Positions 8,239-16,417 are shown, counted from the first letter of the stretch. The stretch: 64,000 nucleotides of DNA from Limnocylindrus sp040397235 (GCA_040397235.1 JBBAWH010000002.1:124001-188000); one strand, 5' to 3'. The notes: generated by a model from the sequence alone, not told the origin. Numbers and translations: made by a program.

Positions 8239-8886
8239 TTAGTGAACTCGGCGAAGAACTCCGACGAGCACACCCTGCACGTTCACTGCGGGGTAGTACA
8301 TCGGCTTGTACGCCTTGTTGGCGGGCTGCAGGCGAACCCGACCGGTCTCGCGGAAGAGCTGCTTTAGCGTCACCTCGTTCTCTTCGACCTGGGCGACCAC
8401 GATGTCGCCATCGGCGGCCACCTTGCTCGGCTTGATCACGACGTAGTCACCATCGGCGATCTGGGCGTCGATCATGGAGTCGCCGCGAATCTTTAGCAGG
8501 TAGGAGTCGGGGGTGGACATGAACTCCGGGACGGCGACCGTCTCGGAGCGCTCCTCGTAGGCCTCAATCGGTCCACCGGCGGCGATCTGCCCCACCACGA
8601 CCAGCTCGCGGGCGGCCATCGGCAGGTTGGTTGTCTCAAGCTCACTGTCGATCTCCAGGAGGGAGCGGCCGCGGGCGGTGAGGCGCACGGAGCGCGAGAG
8701 GCCGGCGCCACGCTCAATCAACCCCTCGTGCTCGAGGGTCTCAAGGTGGTGGTGCACGGCGGAGGGGGCGGCGAGGCCGACCAGGTCGGCGATCTCTCGC
8801 ACGGTCGGTGGCGTGCCTGAACGGCGGATCCCCTCTGCGATCGCCTGGAGGATCCTCGTCTTGCGGTCCTGATCATGTCGGGTCAT
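8239..8886 (-). CDS. lexA: LexA SOS repressor (self-cleaving)
   Basis: This 215-residue repressor has an N-terminal winged helix (PTVREIADLVGLAAPSAVHH) and a C-terminal S24 peptidase domain. The Ala-Gly cleavage site is in VGQIAAGGPI, the nucleophile serine in IRGDSMIDA, and the general-base lysine in NEVTLKQLF. RecA-stimulated self-cleavage would derepress damage genes. The ATG at 8886 follows a TCTAAT -10 by six bases; a TTGACA -35 and a GAAC-N4-GTTC operator lie in the same promoter, a textbook autoregulatory plan. It sits between dinB and dnaB. Confidence 0.96.
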   Translation of the reverse strand: MTRHDQDRKTRILQAIAEGIRRSGTPPTVREIADLVGLAAPSAVHHHLETLEHEGLIERGAGLSRSVRLTARGRSLLEIDSELETTNLPMAARELVVVGQIAAGGPIEAYEERSETVAVPEFMSTPDSYLLKIRGDSMIDAQIADGDYVVIKPSKVAADGDIVVAQVEENEVTLKQLFRETGRVRLQPANKAYKPMYYPAVNVQGVLVGVLRRVH

Positions 8887-8892
8887 AGGGGT

Positions 8893-8921
8893 ATTAGAAC
8901 GCCTGTTCGGAACCGTGTCAA
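8893..8921 (-). promoter_or_regulatory. lexA promoter with embedded LexA box
   Basis: On the minus strand TTGACA (8916-8921) is followed by a 17-base spacer and TCTAAT (8893-8898), then six bases to the lexA ATG. The palindrome GAACAGGCGTTC (8897-8908), matching the Gram-positive/actinobacterial type LexA consensus core GAAC-N4-GTTC, overlaps the spacer and the first bases of the -10. This is the best promoter in the window. Confidence 0.85.
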
Positions 8922-8942
8922 GTGGGTGGCACAGCGGCCGGT

Positions 8943-10112
8943 CTACTCTTCGGTCTCCTCCAGCAGCCGTGCTCGCGTAATCGCATCTTCGCCGTACTTG
9001 CGGCGCATGGTGTCGGCGGCCGCCGTGATGGTGCGTTCGCGTGCCTGGGCCGCGCCGTCAAAGAGTGCGAGCTGCTCCTCCTCCCCTAGATCGGAGGTTG
9101 AGACGCCGATGAGTCGATAGGCGCTGCCACGCGCCGTCTTCTCAAGGAGCGCGCGCGCCGCCTCAAAGATTGGCCCGGCAAGATCTGATGGCTGAACAAG
9201 TTTCACCTGGCGGGTGATTGACTGAAACTCCGCATCTTTAAGCTTGAGTGTCACAGTGCGCGCCAGCAGGCCTTCGCTGCGCAGTGAGTACGAGACCGAC
9301 TCAACGAGCCCAAGGAGTAACGTCTCCAGCGCCTCTGGGTCCGCAATGTCGTCATCAAGCGTCATCTCGCGACCGAGCGACTTTCGTTCGCCACCGTCGT
9401 CAACTGGTGTGTCGTCAATGCCGCGTGCGAGCAACTTCAAGTCAGGTCCGCGATCACCGAAGCGGCGGACAAGATGATCATCGGGTGCGTGAGCGAGATC
9501 GCCACACGTGAGAATGTCGAGTTCGCGCAAGACGATCTGCGCGACCGGCCCGATGCCAGGAATCACGCCAACCTTTCTCGGTGCGAGCCACGCGGCCTCG
9601 TTTCCTGGCGGAACAATTGTCAGGCCGTTCGGTTTCTCTGCACCTGCAGCAATCTTCGCCACCAGCTTGCTCGTTGCTCCACCAACGCTGATCGTCAGGC
9701 CCGTCGCTGATTTGACTGCGGCGCGAATGCCACGACCAGCATCTTCAAGTGAACCGTGCAACTGCTCGGTGCCATTGAGGTCAAGATACGCTTCGTCGAC
9801 TGAGACCTGTTCAACGATGGGACTCCATCCGCCGAGCACCTCCATCACTTCGCGCGAGACATCGCTGTAGCGATCGTGGCGCGGCGGAATCAGGATCAGG
9901 TTGGGGCAACGCGCACGCGCAACGTGCACCGAGGTAGCGGCGCGAACGCCGAACGCGCGCGCCTCATACGAGGCGGCGCAAATCACGCCACGGGAACCCT
10001 CGCCGTAGCCAACGGCAACGGGCTTGCCGGCGAGCGACGGATTGTCGCGAATCTCAACCGACGCGAAGAACGCGTCAAGGTCGACGTGCAGAACGCGACG
10101 GGTCGTGATCAG
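8943..10112 (-). CDS. dinB: DNA polymerase IV (Y-family, DinB), likely CTG start
   Basis: This is a translesion polymerase of about 389 residues. The catalytic motifs are HVDLDAFFASVE near the N-terminus and SVDEAYLDL, followed by thumb (IPGIGPVA helix-hairpin-helix) and little-finger domains. A start at the GTG near 9986 would remove the first catalytic aspartates, so the true start must be upstream. The only room is between an in-frame TGA and HVDLD, where no ATG, GTG or TTG occurs. CTG at 10112 overlaps the rplI stop (CTGA) and is the best candidate; the next codon, ATC, is an alternative. It is translationally coupled to rplI and upstream of lexA. Confidence 0.9.
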   Translation of the reverse strand: MITTRRVLHVDLDAFFASVEIRDNPSLAGKPVAVGYGEGSRGVICAASYEARAFGVRAATSVHVARARCPNLILIPPRHDRYSDVSREVMEVLGGWSPIVEQVSVDEAYLDLNGTEQLHGSLEDAGRGIRAAVKSATGLTISVGGATSKLVAKIAAGAEKPNGLTIVPPGNEAAWLAPRKVGVIPGIGPVAQIVLRELDILTCGDLAHAPDDHLVRRFGDRGPDLKLLARGIDDTPVDDGGERKSLGREMTLDDDIADPEALETLLLGLVESVSYSLRSEGLLARTVTLKLKDAEFQSITRQVKLVQPSDLAGPIFEAARALLEKTARGSAYRLIGVSTSDLGEEEQLALFDGAAQARERTITAAADTMRRKYGEDAITRARLLEETEE

Positions 10113-10555
10113 CCCTTCGGCTCAACGACGACCGTCAACTCGGCGACGAGGTGTGCCGCAACCTTGATCTGCACCTTGTAGGAGCCGAGCTGCTTCAGCG
10201 GCTCGTCGAGCATCACCTGGAGCTTCTCAACGCTAATGCCGCGGCGATCAAGCGCCTCAGCAATCTCTTTTGTGGTGATGGAGCCGAAGAGCTTGCCACC
10301 CTCGCCGACCTTGACGCCCATGGTGAGCGTGGTGGAGCTGATGCGCTGTGCGAAGCCTTCGGCCTCACCGCGCTGGCGGTCCTGCTTTGCGGCGCGGGAG
10401 GCGATCCCTGCGGCGACCTGCGAAGCGGCCCCGCCGATGGCTGGGATCGCCAGCCCATTGGCGAAGAGGAAGTTCTTGGCGTACCCCCCGGCGACCTCTT
10501 TCTGGTCTCCGGCCTTGCCGAGCTTGGGCACATTGGCGGTCAAGATCACCTTCAT
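10109..10555 (-). CDS. rplI: 50S ribosomal protein L9
   Basis: A 148-residue protein of standard L9 length. The start MKVILTANVPKLGKAGD and the conserved VAGGYAKNFLF segment are the L9 N-terminal RNA-binding domain; a long helix and the C-terminal domain (LFGSITTKEIAEAL) follow. The ATG at 10555 has AAGGAG eight bases upstream and is preferred over an in-frame GTG farther upstream. Its stop overlaps the dinB start. L9 next to dnaB is common in bacteria, but here dinB and lexA are inserted between them. Confidence 0.95.
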   Translation of the reverse strand: MKVILTANVPKLGKAGDQKEVAGGYAKNFLFANGLAIPAIGGAASQVAAGIASRAAKQDRQRGEAEGFAQRISSTTLTMGVKVGEGGKLFGSITTKEIAEALDRRGISVEKLQVMLDEPLKQLGSYKVQIKVAAHLVAELTVVVEPKG

Positions 10556-10611
10556 CAGTTGGGCTCCTTCTCTCGTGGCTGGGAGGGCTGGGCGCCCCCC
10601 GTTGGAGCCCG

Positions 10612-10617
10612 ATTCTC
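10612..10617 (-). promoter_or_regulatory. Possible -10 for the rplI-dinB transcript
   Basis: GAGAAT on the minus strand would start transcription about 50 bases before the rplI ATG, leaving room for its AAGGAG site. The -35 region is poor (TGTGTC with a 17-base spacer). LexA box 1 at 10641-10652 lies immediately upstream. Confidence 0.35.
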
Positions 10618-10640
10618 GCACAGGTTCCCCCCTTGACACA

Positions 10641-10675
10641 GAACGGATGTTCTATGACACTACGAACAGATGTTC
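10641..10675. promoter_or_regulatory. Tandem LexA boxes between rplI and the DUF6504-like gene
   Basis: Two palindromes of the form GAAC-N4-GTTC occur: GAACGGATGTTC at 10641-10652 and GAACAGATGTTC at 10664-10675, with starts 23 bp apart, about two helical turns. Box 2 runs straight into TCTAAT (10674-10679), the same box/-10 fusion seen at lexA. TTGACA occurs at 10633-10638, next to box 1. The sites can control the rightward small gene directly and may also control the leftward rplI-dinB transcript. Confidence 0.85.
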
Positions 10676-10709
10676 TAATGCAGACCCCCACGAGGGGAGG
10701 AGGTTCAGG

Positions 10710-11027
10710 ATGGCAATGCAACCGATTAGCCCAGTCGCGGTAGCCGTGACGGCACACTGGCGCACCGGCGCCCCAACCGCGGTCGCCTTCGAGGGGATCA
10801 GCCGCAAGGTGACCCAGGTCCTCGCGCTCCGCCGCGAATACGGCGTCTTCAGCGCCAGCGACGGCCCTCGCACCCTCTGGGAGATCGAGACCGAAGATGC
10901 CTCCCTCGTGTTGAGCTTCTCGCGCCGCACGGGCGCCTGGTCCATCCAGGCGTTTGACGATGCATGGGCGACCCTGCCATTCGCTTCGGGGATCCCCGAG
11001 ATGGAGCCAGTTCTCGTCCACGCATAG
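10710..11027 (+). CDS. Small SOS-controlled protein, DUF6504-like
   Basis: A 105-residue soluble protein with no catalytic motif that I recognise. The pattern PTAVAFEGISRKVTQVLA, then WEIET, RRTGAW and FDDAW resembles the short DUF6504 family, a beta-rich group seen in Gram-positive lineages and reported beside Y-family polymerase genes; I hold that match with moderate confidence. The ATG at 10710 is preceded by GGGGAGGAGG. Two LexA boxes precede it and dinB is close by on the other strand, so a role in DNA damage tolerance, possibly as a polymerase accessory, is a reasonable inference. Confidence 0.6.
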   Translation: MAMQPISPVAVAVTAHWRTGAPTAVAFEGISRKVTQVLALRREYGVFSASDGPRTLWEIETEDASLVLSFSRRTGAWSIQAFDDAWATLPFASGIPEMEPVLVHA

Positions 11028-11034
11028 CTCCTGC

Positions 11035-11040
11035 CATAAT
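11035..11040 (+). promoter_or_regulatory. -10 element of the PsiE-like gene
   Basis: CATAAT is followed by seven bases and ATG at 11048. No Shine-Dalgarno is visible. Confidence 0.5.
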
Positions 11041-11047
11041 GGGCGGC

Positions 11048-11572
11048 ATGAAGCGGCAATCGCGCACTAGAACCTCGTCGCCAACAGAACACGTCCTCGG
11101 CCCGGTCCTCACCGGCGTCGTCGGTCGCGCCCGCGGTGTGCTGCACGGTCTCGAGATCACCCTCGATATCGCCCTTGCTGGCGTCTTGGTGATTGCCATC
11201 GCCCTGATCGGCGCAGATACCGTCGGGCTCGTTGCTGAGGGGATCCAAGAGGGCGGCATTGACGCAGCGCTCCTGATTCTTGATCGCGTACTCCTCGTCT
11301 TCATCATTGCGGAGTTGCTCTATACGTTGCGGCTCTCGCTTGCACGCACTCAGCTCATCCTTGAGCCCTTCCTCATCATCGGTCTCGTTGCGGTCGTTCG
11401 CCGCGTGTTGGTCGTTACCGCCCAGGCTGAGCGAATCTTGAGTGAGGGTGGCAACCTTGAGCCGATCCTTTGGGAGCTCGGCGTACTCGCTGGGCTCATC
11501 GTCTCGCTTGCAGTCGCGCTCTCCCTCGCTCGCCGAAATGGCAGCGGCCCACGCGATCTACAGGCTGACTAA
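11048..11572 (+). CDS. PsiE-like four-helix membrane protein
   Basis: About 174 residues with four predicted membrane helices (roughly residues 38-58, 75-95, 108-125 and 140-160) and a basic N-terminus. The overall pattern, including LRLSLARTQLILEPFLIIGLVAVVRRVLV, resembles the phosphate-starvation-inducible PsiE family, whose biochemical role is unknown. An ATG nine bases upstream (11039) is the alternative start, but it overlaps the likely -10 box. Confidence 0.6.
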   Translation: MKRQSRTRTSSPTEHVLGPVLTGVVGRARGVLHGLEITLDIALAGVLVIAIALIGADTVGLVAEGIQEGGIDAALLILDRVLLVFIIAELLYTLRLSLARTQLILEPFLIIGLVAVVRRVLVVTAQAERILSEGGNLEPILWELGVLAGLIVSLAVALSLARRNGSGPRDLQAD

Positions 11573-11604
11573 CCAGCACCTCGCGCCTCCGCTGCGCGGC
11601 ACGA

Positions 11605-11610
11605 TAGGAT
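11605..11610 (+). promoter_or_regulatory. -10 element of the cyclodeaminase gene
   Basis: TAGGAT is followed by six bases and ATG at 11617, without a Shine-Dalgarno. Confidence 0.55.
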
Positions 11611-11616
11611 GCGCAG

Positions 11617-12219
11617 ATGAAATTGTTCGCACAGCACACCCTCACTGATTATCTTGCAGCGCTCGCTGCGCCGACACCCGCGCCTGGTGGCGGAGCAGCC
11701 GCCGCAGTGAGTGGCGCAACCGCGGCCGCCCTTGTGGAGATGGTCGCCGGGCTCTCACTGAAGAAGAGCCCCGAAAGCGCCGATGCCGCACTGCAGCAAC
11801 GCACCGCTGCGCAGATGGCAGCAGCTCGTGGTGAGTTGCTCGCCCTTGCAGATGACGATGCAAACGCGTATGACGCGTTCATTCAAGCGATGCGACTCCC
11901 GAAGATTGAAGAGAGCGAGCGTGAGGAGCGCAGTCGCGCAATGTCTGCAGCAGCCGAGCGTGCCGCAGAGATTCCACTGCAGACGCTTCGCGCGATCACC
12001 TCTATTGCAGAGGCTGCGCGACTACTTACCGGTCGCAGCTTAGTTAGTGCCGCGAGCGACCTAGAGGTTGCGCTGCGATTTGCACGCGCTGCGGGCTTGA
12101 GTGCCGCGGAGAATATCGAGGTCAATCTTTCGTTCATTGATAACCCCGAGAGACGCGCGACGCTAGCGAATCAGACCACTACATCTGTTGCGGCGCTTGA
12201 GCGCAGCACACAGTCGTAG
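11617..12219 (+). CDS. fchA: Methenyl-THF cyclohydrolase / formimino-THF cyclodeaminase family
   Basis: A 200-residue all-helical protein of the FTCD_C/FchA family. The hallmark TPAPGGGAAAAVSGA occurs at about residues 20-34, followed by the VEMVAGLSLKK helix. Such proteins release ammonia from 5-formimino-THF and/or interconvert methenyl-THF and 10-formyl-THF. folD begins six bases after its stop and fhs follows, so it belongs to a one-carbon operon-like row. The formimidoyltransferase that would supply formimino-THF is separate, at 17355. Which of the two activities dominates cannot be read. Confidence 0.85.
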   Translation: MKLFAQHTLTDYLAALAAPTPAPGGGAAAAVSGATAAALVEMVAGLSLKKSPESADAALQQRTAAQMAAARGELLALADDDANAYDAFIQAMRLPKIEESEREERSRAMSAAAERAAEIPLQTLRAITSIAEAARLLTGRSLVSAASDLEVALRFARAAGLSAAENIEVNLSFIDNPERRATLANQTTTSVAALERSTQS

Positions 12220-12225
12220 CTCGCG

Positions 12226-13101
12226 ATGACGCAGCGGCTCGCAGCGCAGCCATTTGCGAAGCAGATCGCGGCGCGCGCCACTGAGATTGCAGCACACGCA
12301 ATTGCCGACGCGCACGGCACCGCGCCGGAGATCGCAGTGGTGATTACGACAAGCGAGCCAGATTCGCTCCTCTACGTTGACCGACTCCTAAAGCAGGTGA
12401 GCGCGACCGGACTCGTCGGTCGTCGTGTTGAACTTGGCTCGACGGCAACTGAGGCTGAGATTTTCGCCTCCCTCACTTCACTCTCAGCGGATCAGAACGT
12501 TGCGGGGATCATTCTGCAGTCGCCACTCCCGAGCGGCGTGTCGCGAGAGATCGTCGCGGCTGCCATTGCGCCAGGGAAAGATATTGACGGCATCACCCTC
12601 GTGAACGCCGAGCGGCTTGCCGATGGCACCCACGATGCATCGCTCCTCCCCGCCACCGCGGCGGCGGTGATGGAGCTGCTGCGGGCGTACGAGATCCCGC
12701 TTCAGGGGCGAGCCGCGGTCGTTGTGGGGCGCAGCGCCATCGTCGGCCGGCCCGTGGCCCAACTCCTAGAGGCTGCGGGGGCGCATGTTGAGGTCGCCCA
12801 CTCCAAGACGCCCGATCTAGGGGTGGTCACGCGCACTGCTGCTGTGCTCGTGGTGGCTGCGGGCGTGCGCGGCCTGGTGCGCGGAGAGCATGTGTCGCCA
12901 GGCACCGTGGTGATTGATGTCGGCATCCATCCGAGCGGCGAAACGATCGTGGGCGATGTTGATGCCCCCAGTGTTGAGGCCCTGCTCGGCGAGACGGGCG
13001 GCCTGAGCCCAGTGCCCGGCGGCGTGGGGCCAATGACGAGTGCGATCTTGGCGCTCCACGCTGCGCAGGCCGCCGAGCGCCTCGTGCGCGGGCGAGCGTA
13101 A
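12226..13101 (+). CDS. folD: Bifunctional methylene-THF dehydrogenase / cyclohydrolase FolD
   Basis: 291 residues. The catalytic Y-x3-K element is in LLYVDRLLKQ, GIILQSPLPSG and the PGKDIDGI loop match the substrate region, the Rossmann NADP motif is VVVGRSAIVGRP, and the C-terminal signature is PVPGGVGPMT. It oxidises 5,10-methylene-THF and hydrolyses methenyl-THF. It is flanked by fchA and fhs on the same strand, so formate can be moved through the folate pool to methylene-THF. The final TAA overlaps the -10 of fhs. Confidence 0.95.
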   Translation: MTQRLAAQPFAKQIAARATEIAAHAIADAHGTAPEIAVVITTSEPDSLLYVDRLLKQVSATGLVGRRVELGSTATEAEIFASLTSLSADQNVAGIILQSPLPSGVSREIVAAAIAPGKDIDGITLVNAERLADGTHDASLLPATAAAVMELLRAYEIPLQGRAAVVVGRSAIVGRPVAQLLEAAGAHVEVAHSKTPDLGVVTRTAAVLVVAAGVRGLVRGEHVSPGTVVIDVGIHPSGETIVGDVDAPSVEALLGETGGLSPVPGGVGPMTSAILALHAAQAAERLVRGRA

Positions 13102-13104
13102 ACT
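13099..13104 (+). promoter_or_regulatory. -10 element of fhs
   Basis: TAAACT overlaps the folD stop codon and is followed by six bases and ATG at 13111. This could give fhs its own leaderless transcript. Confidence 0.45.
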
Positions 13105-13110
13105 CACGGC

Positions 13111-14823
13111 ATGGGGTTCCCTTCAGATCTTGAGATTGCACGTGGCGTTACGCCGAATCCGATTGGCGAGGTGGCGGCGGCCCTCGGCTTTCACGATGAC
13201 GAGGTTGAGCCGTACGGTCGCACCAAGGCGAAGCTCTCCATTGAGGGGATTGAGCGCCTAGAGAGGAGCGGCGCACGCGGCAAGTACGTTGTGGTCACCG
13301 CGATCAGCCCAACACCACTCGGCGAAGGGAAGACCACCACCACCGTTGGGCTCGCCCAGGGGCTCAACAAGATTGGCCACCGCGCCGCCGTTGCCATTCG
13401 ACAGCCGAGCCTCGGACCAGTCTTCGGCATCAAGGGCGGCGCCGCAGGTGGCGGCTACAGCCAAGTCATCCCCATGGAAGAGTTCAACCTGCACCTGACT
13501 GGTGATGTGCATGCCATCGGCGTCGCACACAACCTTGCGGCAGCGTTCCTCGACAACCACCTGCATCACGGCAATGCGCTCAACATTGACCTGCGCAGCA
13601 TCACCTGGCCGCGCGTCGTCGACATCAGCGATCGCGCCATCCGAAAGACGATCATCGGTCTCGGCGGTCGCGAGAACGGCGTCGTACGTGAATCTGAAAC
13701 CATCATCACGGTTGCAAGTGAGGTGATGGCGGTGCTCGCACTCGCATCAGATCTTACCGACCTTCGTGCGCGCCTTGGCTGCATTGTGGTCGCTGAAACC
13801 CTTGATGGCAAACCCGTCACGACAGAAGATCTGAAAGTAGCTGGCTCCATGGCCGCGCTGCTGCGCGATGCCATCAAGCCAAATCTCCTGCAAACACTTG
13901 AAGGCGGCCCTGCGTTTGTGCACGCCGGTCCATTCGCAAATATTGCCCATGGGAACAACTCCATCATTGCCGATCGCGCGGCACTCGCCACAAGTGAGAT
14001 CGTGGTGACCGAGGCGGGCTTTGGCGCTGACATGGGCGCCGAGAAATTCTTTAACATTAAGTGCCGTGCCTCTGGCCTCGCCCCTGATGCGGCGGTGATT
14101 GTGGCAACCGTTCGCGCGCTGAAGATGCACGGCGGCGTCGGCAAGATTGTTGCCGGTAAGCCACTTGATCCAGCGCTCAGCGCCGAGAACGTCGCGGCGG
14201 TCACCGCTGGCGCACAGAATCTTGTGAAGCAGATTGAAAACGTTCGCGCCTTCGGCATCCCGGTAGTGGTGGCCGTGAATGCCTTCCCAACGGACACCGC
14301 TGCCGAACATGAGGCGATTCGAACGGTCGCTCTCGCGTCAGGAGCTCGGGCTGCGGTGGTCACCACGCACTTCACCGATGGCGGCGCTGGCGCGGCCACG
14401 TTGGCCGAAGCGGTGTGGGCCGCCGCGAGCTCAGGCGAGGCGAAGTTTGCGCCGATCTATCCCGACGACATGCCACTTGCGCAGAAGATCGAGACGATCG
14501 CCAAGCGCATTTACGGCGCAGATGGCGTTGACATTGCGCCCGCTGCGGCGAAGCGACTCGCGCGCCTGGAAGAGCTTGGCTACGGGCACCTACCGATCTG
14601 CATGGCGAAGACGCAGTATTCGCTCTCCCATGATGCGAGCAAGCTCGGCCGCCCAACAGGCTTCCGGGTCCCCGTGAAGGCGGTCACCCTGGCCGCAGGT
14701 GCCGGCTTTATTACTGCCGTGTGCGGCGATATGCGCCTGATGCCAGGCCTCAACAAGTCCCCTGGCGGTGAGCGCATCGACCTCGATCTGGAGCACGGCG
14801 GGGAGATCGTCGGCCTCTTCTAG
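13111..14823 (+). CDS. fhs: Formate-tetrahydrofolate ligase
   Basis: 570 residues, close to the usual 555-560. The P-loop TPLGEGKTTTTVGL is near residues 68-81, followed by RQPSLGPVFGIKGGAAGGG and the EEFNLHLTGD motif, all diagnostic. It makes 10-formyl-THF from formate, ATP and THF. With FolD and the FchA-like protein it completes the formate-to-methylene-THF branch. A long antisense open frame inside it is a codon-usage shadow. Confidence 0.97.
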   Translation: MGFPSDLEIARGVTPNPIGEVAAALGFHDDEVEPYGRTKAKLSIEGIERLERSGARGKYVVVTAISPTPLGEGKTTTTVGLAQGLNKIGHRAAVAIRQPSLGPVFGIKGGAAGGGYSQVIPMEEFNLHLTGDVHAIGVAHNLAAAFLDNHLHHGNALNIDLRSITWPRVVDISDRAIRKTIIGLGGRENGVVRESETIITVASEVMAVLALASDLTDLRARLGCIVVAETLDGKPVTTEDLKVAGSMAALLRDAIKPNLLQTLEGGPAFVHAGPFANIAHGNNSIIADRAALATSEIVVTEAGFGADMGAEKFFNIKCRASGLAPDAAVIVATVRALKMHGGVGKIVAGKPLDPALSAENVAAVTAGAQNLVKQIENVRAFGIPVVVAVNAFPTDTAAEHEAIRTVALASGARAAVVTTHFTDGGAGAATLAEAVWAAASSGEAKFAPIYPDDMPLAQKIETIAKRIYGADGVDIAPAAAKRLARLEELGYGHLPICMAKTQYSLSHDASKLGRPTGFRVPVKAVTLAAGAGFITAVCGDMRLMPGLNKSPGGERIDLDLEHGGEIVGLF

Positions 14824-14904
14824 CCTCCCAGGAACCCCACGCCCCCAGGCAGCGTTAAGGGGGTGAGGCGTCCCCCTGCGAACGCCCAAGCTGAGGTGCA
14901 CCCT

Positions 14905-15837
14905 ATGAAGATCGGATCACTCACCCTCCCGTCGTTTAGTTCGCCAGCAAAGATTGGCGTGGTGGCTGCACTCGTGCTCGCCCTTAGCGCCAGCGGCGGG
15001 TTTGGAGCCCTCTTTTTTGGTGCAAGTGGCGGCGCCTCTAGCCCACAGGAGAAAGGGGACACCGGTGGTGTCCCAACCGCCCCCCCAGGTGACGGCTCAA
15101 TTACTGGTGACCGCATCGACGTGATTCGGACCGGCACCTTTACCCTCGAGGTCGAGAATGTCGATACCAGCCTTACCAAGCTCACGAGTGTGGTGAAGAG
15201 CCAAGGCGGATATGTATCTGGCAGCTATCGCTATACCGATACGTCGACCCCGTACCTCACCGTGACGTTCCGGGTTCCCGCCGCATCGTTTGACGCAGCG
15301 GTGCTTGCGCTGCGAGCGGAAGGCACAGTTCTTTCGGAACAGATCAGCACGTACGAGGTGACGATGCAGCTCGTTGACCTCGAGGCACGCCTGCGCAACC
15401 TGCGCGCCTCGGAGACGGCGCTCCTTGAACTTATGTCGCGAGCGACGACCGTTTCGGATGTCCTCGCGGTGCAGACGCAGCTCACCTCAGTGCGCAGCGA
15501 CATTGAGTCATACGATGCGCAGCGCGCATCTCTCGCCGATCAGGTCGCTATGACCACGGTCTCGGTGACGATCAGCCCGATCGGTTCGTCAATCGGCAAC
15601 GCAACAAGCGGATTTGACCTCGGCAAAGAGGTTGCACGCGCGATTGCAAACCTGATCGCTGTTGGCCGAACGGTCATCATTGCGGCGATCAACCTGGTCA
15701 TCGTGGTCTTGCCGATCGCACTGGTTGGCGCGCTTGCGGGCGGCCTGCTCGGTCGGGCGATCACGCCACTCTTCGCGCTGTTGCGCCGACTGATACGCGT
15801 TGGGGCGGTAGCGAAGCGAACGGTACGTCGCCGCTAA
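14905..15837 (+). CDS. DUF4349 membrane-anchored protein
   Basis: 310 residues. The N-terminal hydrophobic segment (about 12-38) is a signal anchor, the middle is the DUF4349 domain with its beta-rich core (DVIRTGTFTLEVENVD, YVSGSYRY) and a coiled-coil-like stretch (VDLEARLRNLRASETALLEL), and a C-terminal membrane helix ends in a very basic tail. The domain is extracytoplasmic in known relatives, function unknown. ATG at 14905 has GAGGTG upstream; an in-frame GTG at 14863 is less likely. Confidence 0.75.
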   Translation: MKIGSLTLPSFSSPAKIGVVAALVLALSASGGFGALFFGASGGASSPQEKGDTGGVPTAPPGDGSITGDRIDVIRTGTFTLEVENVDTSLTKLTSVVKSQGGYVSGSYRYTDTSTPYLTVTFRVPAASFDAAVLALRAEGTVLSEQISTYEVTMQLVDLEARLRNLRASETALLELMSRATTVSDVLAVQTQLTSVRSDIESYDAQRASLADQVAMTTVSVTISPIGSSIGNATSGFDLGKEVARAIANLIAVGRTVIIAAINLVIVVLPIALVGALAGGLLGRAITPLFALLRRLIRVGAVAKRTVRRR

Positions 15838-15867
15838 CGGGTGAGCAAAGCGCGAACTAGTCGCAGC

Positions 15868-16404
15868 CTATGGTGCGGCGGAGAGCATCTGCATGGTCTC
15901 GATTTCACCCTGCTGGGCAGTAATGATTGCAGTGGCGAGCTCTTTGATCTCGGTGCTGATGCCATCCTCTTTGGCAGTAACGGCCATGGCGATTGCACCT
16001 TGATGATGGAACGTCATCGCGGCGATCCACGCGCTATCAAAGGCTGACCCTGTTAGGGAGGCAAGATCGATGAGCTCCTGCTCGCTGAGCATCCTCTCCA
16101 TCTCCGACCCATGCCCCATTGCGGCATGCCCCTCTAGCGGCTGGCTCCACTTCGTGAGCAGCGCCGTCATCTGTTCAATCTCCGGCTCTTGCCCTCCTTG
16201 AATCTTCTGTGCGAGTTGAATAATCTCTGGGCGAGCAGAGGATGTTGAACTCAGTGCCAGATCTGCGAGTTCCACTGCCTGCTGATGGTGCGGGATCATC
16301 ATCTGGGCAAACATAACGTCGCTTTCGTTGTGATCTGCAGCGCCAGCGGTGCATGCAGCGACAAATGTGAGTGCGGAGAGCACCAGTGCAAGTCGAGTCT
16401 TCAT
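15868..16404 (-). CDS. DUF305 lipoprotein (His/Met-rich, ferritin-like fold family)
   Basis: 178 residues with a lipoprotein signal ending VAACTAG. Two DUF305-type repeats carry the MMIPHHQQAVELADLAL and MTFHHQGAIAMAV motifs, each followed by an EIEQM or EIETMQ helix. DUF305 proteins are exported four-helix proteins often linked with copper or other metals, with biochemistry poorly defined. ATG at 16404 has GGGGGTGA upstream. A 52-residue His-rich membrane peptide gene ends 13 bases upstream on the same strand and is probably co-transcribed. Confidence 0.8.
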   Translation of the reverse strand: MKTRLALVLSALTFVAACTAGAADHNESDVMFAQMMIPHHQQAVELADLALSSTSSARPEIIQLAQKIQGGQEPEIEQMTALLTKWSQPLEGHAAMGHGSEMERMLSEQELIDLASLTGSAFDSAWIAAMTFHHQGAIAMAVTAKEDGISTEIKELATAIITAQQGEIETMQMLSAAP

Positions 16405-16417
16405 GTTTCTCACCCCC

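Noticed and set aside
13566..14399. 277-codon antisense frame inside fhs
   Set aside because: It mirrors a highly conserved gene on the plus strand; high GC third positions produce long antisense frames. No Shine-Dalgarno, promoter or homology pattern.
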